DNA of 64,000 bases, taken from positions 6,286,501 to 6,350,500 of the forward strand of contig NZ_CP073720.1 in NCBI RefSeq assembly GCF_025137375.1. Reading direction: 5' to 3'. This DNA comes from Dactylosporangium fulvum. Lineage in GTDB: Bacteria; Actinomycetota; Actinomycetes; Mycobacteriales; Micromonosporaceae. This document shows positions 7,759 to 15,700 of this stretch, piece by piece. The number at the start of each line of letters is the position of its first letter. Within the stretch, counting starts at the first letter, position 1. The notes under the pieces are model-generated. The model was not told the DNA's origin, ran no database searches, and saw only the letters and a program-made list of their open reading frames with translations. The position numbers and the translations under genes are program-made.

Positions 7759-10323
7759 ATGCTGACCACCGCCTCGCAGTACTGGCGGGACCTGCTGCAC
7801 GACTTCACCGAACCGACCGGGTTCCTGCCGCTGCGGCGTGCCGCGGCGCTGCCGGCCGCCCGGGTCTCGGCGTCGGTCACCTGGGACCGGGAGCAGACCG
7901 CCGAACTCGTCCGGGCCGCGCAGCGGTCCGGTTCCCGCCCCGCCGACCTCGTCGTCGCCGCTTGGGGCCTGCTGCTCGCCACCCACACCGGCACCGACGA
8001 CGTGGTGCACGGCGCGCTCGTGGAGGGCGATACCGACGAGCCCGTGCCGATGCGGGTCCGCCCGGCGCCGGGCCGGCTGCTCTCCGCGCACCTGCAGGAC
8101 TCGCACCGGCAGTACGCCGAGAACCTCCGCCACGCCGGCCTGCCCGCCGAGCAGCTCGCCGCCGCCGGCGGCGTCCCCGCCGGCACGCCGCTGTTCGACA
8201 CTGTCGTGGAGTGCGGCGCCGCGGCGGCGGACCGGCCCGGCGGGATGCGGCTGCGGGCCGACCTCAGCGGTCCCGAGGCCGTGCTGCGGCTGACCGCGCC
8301 GGGTGACGTCCTCGACGACGCCGGTGCGCGCCTGCTGCTCGTCCACGCCAGCCAGCTGCTGGCCGCGATCGTGGGCGCGCCGGTCACCGCGCGGCTGCGG
8401 GACGTCGGTCCCCTGTCGAGGTTCGAACGCCACCGGGCCCTGCGGCAGTGGAACGCCACCGCCGTCGAGCGCGAGCCGGGACGCTGCATCCACGAGCTCG
8501 TCGAGCGGCAGGCGGCCCGCACCCCCGACGCCACCGCCGTGGTCCAGGGCGCCGACCGGCTCACCTACGCGGAGCTCGACACGGCCGCCGACCGGCTCGC
8601 CCGCCGCCTCGCCGCCGCCGGCGTCGGCCCGGGAGACTTCGTGGCGCTGCACCTGTCCCGCACCGTCCACACCGTCGTGGCGCTGCTCGGCGTGCTGAAG
8701 TCCGGCGCCGCGTACGCCCCGATCGACGCCAACCAGCCGGTCGAGCGCATCCGCGGGCTCCTCGAAGGACTGCGGAGCACGGTCGTGCTCACCGACCCGG
8801 CGTCGCTGGCCGACGTCGAGGCCGTCACCGCCGCCGTTCCCGCCGTCCGGGACGTCCTGTGGGTCGGCGCGCCCGGCGGCAGCGCACCGGCGCAGCGATG
8901 GGCGCTGGCCGACCCCGGGCCCGACGCCCCGCGGCCGCAACGGGCCGTCGACACCGACCAGGCGTACGTCATCTTCACCTCCGGCTCGACCGGCACCCCG
9001 AAGGGTGTCGTGCTGACCCACGCGCCGGTGGTCAACCTCATCGACTGGGTCAACAGCACCCACGGGATGGGCCCGGACGACCGGGTCCTGTTCGTCACCT
9101 CGCTCGGCTTCGACCTGTCGGTGTACGACGTGTTCGGCGTCCTCGCCGCCGGCGGCAGCATCCGGGTCGCCTCGGACGCCGAGGTCCGCGACCCGCAGCG
9201 GCTGCTGTCCATCCTCGACAGCGAGCCCATCACGTTCTGGGACTCGGCGCCGGCCGCGCTCCAGCAGTTGGAGCCGCTGTTCGCGCTGCGCGCCCCGGGC
9301 GAGCGGAGCACGCTGCGGCTGGTGTTCCTCAGCGGGGACTGGGTGCCGCTGACGCTGCCCGACGCGGTCCGCGCCGCGTTCCCCGGCAGCCGGGTCGTCG
9401 CGCTGGGCGGTGCGACCGAGGCGGCCATCTGGTCGAACTCCTTCCCCGTCGGCACCGTCGACCCGGCCTGGGCGAGCGTCCCGTACGGCCGGCCGATCGA
9501 CAACGCCCACTACTACGTCCTCGACAGCGCCCTGCGCCCGGCACCGGTCGGCGCCCCCGGCGACCTCTACATCGGCGGCGACTGTCTCGCGCTGGGCTAC
9601 CACGGTGACCCCGCGCTCACGGCCGGCAAGTTCCTGCCCGACCACCTGTCCGGCCGCCCCGGCGCGCGGCTCTACCGCACCGGCGACCGGGCCCGCTACT
9701 GGGCCGACGGCACGATCGAGTTCCTCGGCCGGCAGGACCACCAGGTCAAGGTGCGCGGCTTCCGGATCGAGCTCGGCGAGATCGAGGCCGCCCTGGCGAC
9801 GCTGCCCGGCGTCGCGACGGCGCTCGCCGTGGTCCACGGCGAGCGGGCCGACGCCCAGATCGTCGCCTACGTGGTGCCGGAGCCGGGGGTGTACCCGGAC
9901 CCCCGGCACGTGCGCGAAGAGGTGGCGGCGCTGGTGCCGGCCTACATGGTGCCGGCGCACGTGCTGACGATCGACGCCGTGCCGGTGACCGCCAACGGCA
10001 AGCTCGACCGGCGGGCACTGCCCGCACCCGGCGAGAGCGGTCCCGTCCGCCCGCCGTACGTGCCGCCGGCGACGGCGGCGGAGCAGGCCATCGCGGCGAT
10101 CTGGGAGGAGCTGCTGCTGGTGGACCGGGTGGGGCTCGACGACAACTTCTTCGACCTCGGCGGCCACTCGCTGCTCATCACCCAGCTCATCGCCCGCCTG
10201 AAAGCGGCGCTCGAGATCGACGTGCCGGTCCGCACGGTGCTCGACCACCAGACGGCGGGCGCGTTCGCCGCCGCCGTCGAGGCGGCGCTGATCGCCGAGC
10301 TCGAGACCGCACCCACCGCCTGA
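7759..10323 (+). CDS. NRPS A-T protein with N-terminal half-condensation domain (854 aa)
   Basis: AGGAGG precedes the ATG at 7759. Residues 1 to about 215 match only the C-terminal half of a condensation domain (the latch/floor part with PLFDTVVECG); the HHxxxDG half is missing, so it should not condense by itself. A full adenylation domain follows (about 240-735) with FTSGSTGTPKG, GGATEAAIWS, YRTGDRARYW, RGFRIELGEIE and TANGKLDR. A carrier domain with DLGGHSLL lies near residue 800. I read the specificity code as D-L-Y-D-F-S-L-I-W-K, which matches 8 of 10 positions of the D-L-Y-N-L-S-L-I-W-K code reported for cysteine, and the GGATEAxIWS variant core is usual in that group. Cysteine or a close analogue is the best guess. 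The gene sits between the racemase and mbtH genes and may be a loading or in-trans module. Confidence 0.92.
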   Translation: MLTTASQYWRDLLHDFTEPTGFLPLRRAAALPAARVSASVTWDREQTAELVRAAQRSGSRPADLVVAAWGLLLATHTGTDDVVHGALVEGDTDEPVPMRVRPAPGRLLSAHLQDSHRQYAENLRHAGLPAEQLAAAGGVPAGTPLFDTVVECGAAAADRPGGMRLRADLSGPEAVLRLTAPGDVLDDAGARLLLVHASQLLAAIVGAPVTARLRDVGPLSRFERHRALRQWNATAVEREPGRCIHELVERQAARTPDATAVVQGADRLTYAELDTAADRLARRLAAAGVGPGDFVALHLSRTVHTVVALLGVLKSGAAYAPIDANQPVERIRGLLEGLRSTVVLTDPASLADVEAVTAAVPAVRDVLWVGAPGGSAPAQRWALADPGPDAPRPQRAVDTDQAYVIFTSGSTGTPKGVVLTHAPVVNLIDWVNSTHGMGPDDRVLFVTSLGFDLSVYDVFGVLAAGGSIRVASDAEVRDPQRLLSILDSEPITFWDSAPAALQQLEPLFALRAPGERSTLRLVFLSGDWVPLTLPDAVRAAFPGSRVVALGGATEAAIWSNSFPVGTVDPAWASVPYGRPIDNAHYYVLDSALRPAPVGAPGDLYIGGDCLALGYHGDPALTAGKFLPDHLSGRPGARLYRTGDRARYWADGTIEFLGRQDHQVKVRGFRIELGEIEAALATLPGVATALAVVHGERADAQIVAYVVPEPGVYPDPRHVREEVAALVPAYMVPAHVLTIDAVPVTANGKLDRRALPAPGESGPVRPPYVPPATAAEQAIAAIWEELLLVDRVGLDDNFFDLGGHSLLITQLIARLKAALEIDVPVRTVLDHQTAGAFAAAVEAALIAELETAPTA

Positions 10324-10336
10324 CGAGGAGCCACCG

Positions 10337-10534
10337 ATGATCGACGCTTTCCGGGTCGTGCGCAACGACGAGGAGCAGTACTCCATCATGCCCGCGGACA
10401 TGGTGAACCCGTTCGGCTGGCACGACGAGGGCACGGTCGGCAGCCGCGAGGCGTGCCTCGATCGCATCCGACAGGTCTGGACGGACCTGCGGCCGCGGAG
10501 CCTGCGCGAGGCGACTCGGGCGCGGCGCGGCTGA
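10337..10534 (+). CDS. MbtH-like NRPS accessory protein (65 aa)
   Basis: The gene lies 13 bases after the A-T NRPS with a GAGGAG ribosome site. It shows the MbtH pattern N-D-E-E-Q-Y-S-I-x-P near residue 10, PFGWHDEG, CLDRIRQVWTDLRPRSLR. These small proteins bind adenylation domains and are often needed for their solubility or activity. One deviation is clear: the family's SxWP tryptophan is replaced by Met (QYSIMP, residue 18), while the Trp residues in FGW and VWTD are kept. The first Trp normally helps to form the pocket that accepts an alanine of the A domain, so partner choice may differ. It is the last gene of the plus-strand operon, before a strong hairpin. Confidence 0.96.
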   Translation: MIDAFRVVRNDEEQYSIMPADMVNPFGWHDEGTVGSREACLDRIRQVWTDLRPRSLREATRARRG

Positions 10535-10543
10535 GCACAGGCG

Positions 10544-10582
10544 AAGGGGCCGGGTGCGGATCGCCTCCGCACCCGGCCCCTT
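10544..10582. terminator. Strong bidirectional hairpin between convergent operons
   Basis: A perfect 17-bp inverted repeat (AAGGGGCCGGGTGCGGA / its complement) with a 5-base loop TCGCC lies 10 bases after the mbtH stop and 12 bases before the stop of the opposing 75-aa gene. The plus-strand side ends in TTGTTGTG. It should terminate transcription from both directions. Confidence 0.9.
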
Positions 10583-10593
10583 GTTGTGTGCCG

Positions 10594-10821
10594 TCAGTGG
10601 CCGGCGACCCGGTCCCGGGCGCTGACCATCGCGGTGCCCAGTGTCGCCGAGACCGCGCGGGCCTGCGCGATCGCGGCCTCGATCCGCTCGACCCGCCCGG
10701 CGCCGGCGCCCGCCCGTGCGGCGCGCACCAGCGCGCCGAGCTCGGCGACGAGCTCGGCGACGTGGCGCAGCGCCGCGTCGTCGATGGGCGGCAGCGGCGC
10801 GGGCGGCGCTGCCGCCGTCAC
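10594..10821 (-). CDS. Small helical protein of unknown function (75 aa)
   Basis: The GTG at 10819-10821 overlaps the stop of the carbamoyltransferase gene (GTGA), so translation is probably coupled. The sequence is rich in Ala, Glu, Arg and Val with heptad-like spacing (VAELVAELGALVRAAR, RVERIEAAIAQARAV), so one or two amphipathic helices are likely. No motif identifies a function. It is the last gene of the long minus-strand NRPS operon and stops just before the shared terminator. Confidence 0.7.
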   Translation of the reverse strand: MTAAAPPAPLPPIDDAALRHVAELVAELGALVRAARAGAGAGRVERIEAAIAQARAVSATLGTAMVSARDRVAGH

Positions 10822-12524
10822 CGGGCCGCCCGCCGGTAGAGCGTGCCCTCGTCCCAGACCATGTCGACCTTGTCCCAGGCCAGCGCCGTCCCGGCGTCGG
10901 GGAAGAAGCCGCTGCCGTTGAAGTTGGCGCTCGTGTTGCACAGCACCGGGATGCCGCTGAGCCGGTGGTACTCGCGCAGGATCGTGGTCAGGTCGGGGTC
11001 CTGCGCCGGGCTGACGGTCTGCAGCCGGGCGGTCCCGTCGAGGTGCAGCACCGCCGGGATCCGCTGGACCCACTCCGGCCGCACGTCGTGCTCGAAGAGC
11101 ATGTACGGGTCGGGCGTGCCCGGGTCGAAGATCTCCGGCGCGTGCTCCTCGAGGCAGATCGGCGCCACCGGCCGGTACGGCTCCCGGCGCTTGATGTTGT
11201 TGAGCCGGTCCTTCATCGCCGCGTCGACCGGCGCCGCCAGGATGCTGCGCCCGCCCAGCGCGCGGGGGCCCAACTCGGCGCGGCCGTTGAGGACCACGAC
11301 CGGCTCACCGGTGGTGTGGAGCAGCCGCCCCAGCTCCTCCGGGCTGCACGGGGACGCGGACCAGCCCTCCGGCAGCTGCGCGGTCGGCACCAGCCGCGGG
11401 CCGAGCCGGACGTGCCAGTCGATGGGCCGCAGCCCGCCGGTGACGCCGAGCTGGGCGCAGGCGGTGCCGATCGCGGAGCCGGAGTCGTCGGGGAACGGCG
11501 GCACCCACATCGCCCGGATCATCGGGTGGCCACGCAGGGCGCTGTTCCACTTGATGTTGAGCGCGCAGCCGCCGGCGAAGCAGAGGTTCCAGGGCTCGTC
11601 GCCCTTCCATGCCCGGATCTTCGCGGTGACCCGCTCCAGGAGCAGCTCCTCGAGGAACTCGTGGACGGTGGCGAGGACGTCGTCGTCGCTCACGCCGAGC
11701 CGCTCGACGTCCGCGGCGACGTCGCTGAGGAAGGCGTGCACGTAGCTGTGCGACCGCTCACCGTTGCTGCCGCAGCCGATGATGGCCTCGCGGTACTTGC
11801 GGACCCGCTCGGTGGGGGCCTCGAAGTGCTCGTGGAACCGCTCCGCGAAGGCGGCCTTCACGGCCTCGTCGGGCTTGCCCAGCGCGATGTAGGCCATGAG
11901 CTTGCCCGCGACCGCGAGGTCGTCGACGTTGCGCGACTTGTCGTGCCGCTTGTACGGCCCCCAGTGCTGCGACGCCATCGAGTAGGTGTGGCCGATCAGC
12001 GGGAAGACCTCGCCGCCCGGCTCGATCCGGCCCTGCGCGTCGACGCAGTACAGCCGGGGGAAGCACCCGCCGTCCCAGACCATCACCATCGACGCCTCGC
12101 CGCGGGCGGCGAACGGGCTGGTGCTGTATGCGACCGACAGGTGGCTCGCGACGTGCACGAAGCTCGTGTACGGCCGGACGGTGCCGTCGATGTCGAGCTC
12201 ACCGCGGTACGCGGGGCGGCCCGGGTCGGGCACGGCCGGCGTCTCGCGGTAGGGCGCGACGGTCAGGTCGACGGCCCCGAAGGCGGTCTGCACCTTGACG
12301 TGGCCGTTGCGCGCACCGTCCCACCCGTCGACGACCCAGTGGTCGACGTCGTTCACGGAGTAGCCGTACTCGGCGAGCAGCTTCGGGACCAGCTGGAGGT
12401 CGTCGAAGTTGCTGTACCGCGCGTTGTTGTCGAGCTTCTGCATCTCGATGTTGAACACCAGGCGGTGGTCGTCGAGCAGGGCGAGCCCGCCGCTCTGGGT
12501 GAATTTGAGCCCGGCTGTGATCAC
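10818..12524 (-). CDS. O-carbamoyltransferase, NodU/CmcH/TobZ family (568 aa)
   Basis: The GTG at 12522-12524 has a CTGGAGG ribosome site; upstream in-frame codons lack one. The length matches the family (about 560-580). The N-terminal Kae1-like domain starts with ITAGLKFTQSGGLALL and contains HVASHLSVAYSTSPF with the conserved His residues. Later come GGCALNIKWNSALR, ELGPRALGGRSILAAP and, near the C-terminus, IPVLCNTSANFNGSGFFPD. Members transfer carbamoyl from carbamoyl phosphate via carbamoyl-adenylate to a hydroxyl of a sugar or of an amino acid side chain. In this NRPS cluster it most likely tailors the peptide or a building block; the acceptor cannot be read from the sequence. It follows the C-A-T-C-T NRPS gene after a 189-bp gap that contains an inverted repeat. 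Confidence 0.93.
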   Translation of the reverse strand: MITAGLKFTQSGGLALLDDHRLVFNIEMQKLDNNARYSNFDDLQLVPKLLAEYGYSVNDVDHWVVDGWDGARNGHVKVQTAFGAVDLTVAPYRETPAVPDPGRPAYRGELDIDGTVRPYTSFVHVASHLSVAYSTSPFAARGEASMVMVWDGGCFPRLYCVDAQGRIEPGGEVFPLIGHTYSMASQHWGPYKRHDKSRNVDDLAVAGKLMAYIALGKPDEAVKAAFAERFHEHFEAPTERVRKYREAIIGCGSNGERSHSYVHAFLSDVAADVERLGVSDDDVLATVHEFLEELLLERVTAKIRAWKGDEPWNLCFAGGCALNIKWNSALRGHPMIRAMWVPPFPDDSGSAIGTACAQLGVTGGLRPIDWHVRLGPRLVPTAQLPEGWSASPCSPEELGRLLHTTGEPVVVLNGRAELGPRALGGRSILAAPVDAAMKDRLNNIKRREPYRPVAPICLEEHAPEIFDPGTPDPYMLFEHDVRPEWVQRIPAVLHLDGTARLQTVSPAQDPDLTTILREYHRLSGIPVLCNTSANFNGSGFFPDAGTALAWDKVDMVWDEGTLYRRAAR

Positions 12525-12567
12525 GTTGGCCTCCAGTGCCGTGCGGCGGGGTCGGGGTCGGATGCGC

Positions 12568-12600
12568 GTGCGGCATCCCCGCCGAGCAGGGATGCCGCAC
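12568..12600. repeat. Perfect 12-bp inverted repeat upstream of the carbamoyltransferase gene
   Basis: GTGCGGCATCCC (12568-12579) is repeated in inverted form at 12589-12600 around a 9-base loop. It lies in the 189-bp gap between the C-A-T-C-T NRPS stop (12714) and the carbamoyltransferase start (12524). There is no T-run on the minus strand after it, so it could be a terminator with partial read-through, a processing hairpin or an operator. Confidence 0.6.
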
Positions 12601-12713
12601 CGTCGGCGGCGTGCCCACCCGGGCGCCACGGTTCGGGGGAGGGTGCGGACCCGATGGGCGGCACTGTCAGCGTCGACGATGCCCATTGGACCGGCTCCGA
12701 GCTTGGGAAATTG

Positions 12714-15700
12714 CTAAGTCGCGGCCACCGGCCCGATCAGCGCCGCCAGGCGGGCGACGCTGGCCGGCCCGTCGCCGGCGAGCCAGGCGGCGAGCGGCAC
12801 GTCGATCCCCCACCGCTCCCGGACCTGGTCGAGGACGGCGACGGCGCCGAGCGAGTCGCCGCCCGCCGCGAAGAAGTCGGCCGCCGGGTCGACGGGCGCA
12901 CCGACGACGCCGGCGACGAGCCGCTCCACCGGCCCGGTGACCGGCCCGCGCCGCAACCCGGCGCCGATCGGCAGCAGCTCGGCCACGGCCGGGTCGGCCG
13001 CGTCGGTGACGGCCCGCAGCACCGCGCCGAACGCGTCGGCGAGGCGGGCCGCCGTCGCGGGCGTGAACCGGTCGAGGGCGTACGTGAGGTGGCAGGCCAG
13101 CCCGTCGGCGCCCGCCCGGACGTCCAGCTCCAGCTCCAGCCGCGCACCCTCCCCCGGTGCGTCGGCGTCGAGCGGGCGCAGCGCCAGCGGCCCGGCGGTC
13201 CACTCCGGCTCGGGCGTGTTGTGGACCGTCATCGCCACGCGGTACAGCGGGTTCACGCCGGGGGTGCGCGGCGGCGCCACGTGCCGCACGACGACGTCGA
13301 ACGGCACCTCCTGATGCTCCAGCGCGGCCAGGCAGGTCTCCGTCGTGTCCCGCAGGAACGCCGAGAACGACTGCTCCGGCCGCACCGGGGCACGCAGGAC
13401 GACCACGTTGGCGAGGAACCCGATGACGCCGTGCACCTCCTCGTACGGGCGGTTGGCGACCTGGGTGCCGAAGACGCTCTCGGCCCGGCCGGTCCAGCCG
13501 GCCAGCAGTACGTGCAGCGCCGCCGACAGCACCGTGAACAGGGTCCCGTCGTGGCGGCGGGCCAGGGCTTCGAGCCGCGCGGCGTCCGCCGCCGGGACGG
13601 TGAACCGGTGCACCGCGGCCCGCAGCGGGACCGGGACGGGCCCGGGACGGTCGGCCGGCAGCGGTGCCGGGTCGATCCCGTCGAGCTGCCGGCGCCAGTA
13701 GGCCAGGCTCGCCTGCGCCTGCGGGCCGGTCAGCCACTCCGCCTGCCAGCGGGCGTACTCGCCGTGCTGCGGCACCGGCGGCGCCGCGCCGGGCGCGGGA
13801 TCCCCCGCCAGGATCGCGCGGTAGCGGCCGGTCAGCTCCCCCGCGAACAGCCCCACCGACCAGCCGTCGATCACCGCGTGGTGGAACGTGACGAGCAACG
13901 CGGCGTCGTCGGCACCCAACCGCACCAGCCGGGCCCGCACCGGCGGACCGGCGGCCAGGTCGAACGGGGTGCGCCGCTCGGCAGCGGCCAGGGCGTGCAG
14001 TTCGGCCTCGCGGCGCGCCGGGTCGAGCCCGGTCAGGTCGGTCACCGGCAGCGGCACGGGACCGGGTGGGGCCACCACCTGGACCGCCGCGCCGTCCCGC
14101 AGGCGCAGCACGGTGCGCAGCACTTCGTGGCGGTGGACCACGGCGGTGTAGGCGGCGTGCAGGGCGGCCGCGTCGAGCGGCCCGGTGACGCGGCAGTGCA
14201 CGGGCGTGACGTAGGCGGTGCCGGGCGGGTCGAGCCGGTGCAGGAACAGCATCGCCCGCTGGCTGCCGGACGCCGGTGCCGGATCCGGCGGTGTCGCGCC
14301 GAGGTCGGCGATGCCGCGCTGCCAGGCCAGGCGCCGCAGTCCGGCGCGCTCGTGCGGTGCGACGGCGTCCGGTGACACGCCGTCGTACCGCAGCGCCGGC
14401 TCGGTCGCCGGCCGGCCGGCCAGCAGCTCCGCGAGCGCCGCGACGGTGGGGCCGGCGAAGAACTCCCGCAGCGTCGGCGCGACACCGAGCCGGCGGCGGA
14501 TCGCGGCGACCGCGGTCGCGGCCAGCAGGGAGTGGCCGCCGTTGGCGAAGAAGTCGTCATGCACACCGAGGTCGCCGACGCCGAGCAGCCCGGCGACGAC
14601 CTCGTGCAGCGCCCGTTCCAGGTCGGTCCGGGGCAGCACGCGCGGCGTGGCGGACACCCGGCCGGGCAGCGCCGCGGCGAGGGCCGCGCGGTCGAGCTTG
14701 CCGGTCCGGGTCAGCGGCAGCCGCTCCAGGACGACGACGTGCGCGGGCACCAGGTACGGCGGCAGGCGCCGGGCCAGTTCGTCGCGCAGCGTCCCGCCGT
14801 CCGGCGCGGCCGTGCCGCCCGGTGCGACGTAGGCGACGAGCCGCCGGTCACCCGCGTGGTCGGTCACCGTGACGGCGCACTCGGCGACCCCGTCGAGGCG
14901 CAGGACGGCGGCCTCGACCTCGGCCGGCTCGATGCGGTGCCCGCGGACCTTGACCTGCCGGTCGGCGCGGCCGACGAAGACCAGGGTGCCGTCGGCGCGG
15001 CGGCGCACCAGGTCGCCGGTGCGGTACAGGCGCCCGCCGGGAGTCCCGCCGAACGGGTCCGGGACGAACCGTTCCGCGGTCGCGGCGGGGTTCCCGACGT
15101 AGCCGCGGGCGACGCCGGGGCCGCCGACGAGCAGCTCCCCGACCACCCCCGTCGGTACCGGCCGCTGGTTGCGGTCGACGACGTACGCGGTGCTGCCGCT
15201 GATCGGCCGCCCGATCGGCACCACGTCGGCGGTGTCACCGGCGGCGCTGCCGATCCGGTGCGCGACCGCGGTCACGGTGATCTCGGTCGGGCCGTAGGCG
15301 TTGACGAACACCGCCGGCGCACCGGCGTCGGCGACCCTGCGGGCGCGCTCCGGATCGACCACGTCGCCGCCGACGACGAGGCAGCGCAGGCCGCGGAAGG
15401 CCGCCGGGTCGGCGTCGGCCACCAGGTGGAACAGCGCCGGGGTCAGCCGTGCCACGGTCGCGCCGGTCCCGGCGACGGCGGCGGTGATCGCGGCGGCGTC
15501 GAGGTGCCGGTCGGCGGGGACCACGGCCAGGTGCGCGCCGTTGACGAGGCTCGCCCACACGACGTACGTGGTGGTGTCGAACGACGGGCTGGCGGTGAAC
15601 AGCACGACGTCGGACGCGGTGACCGGGGCGTGGTCGCTGCCGGCGACCAGCCGGACGATCCCGCGGTGGGTCACCGCGACGCCCTTGGGACGCCCGGTCG

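Noticed and set aside
10641..14375. Long plus-strand open frame across the carbamoyltransferase and C-A-T-C-T NRPS genes
   Set aside because: No domain and wrong composition; the minus strand holds clear gene families and operon overlaps.
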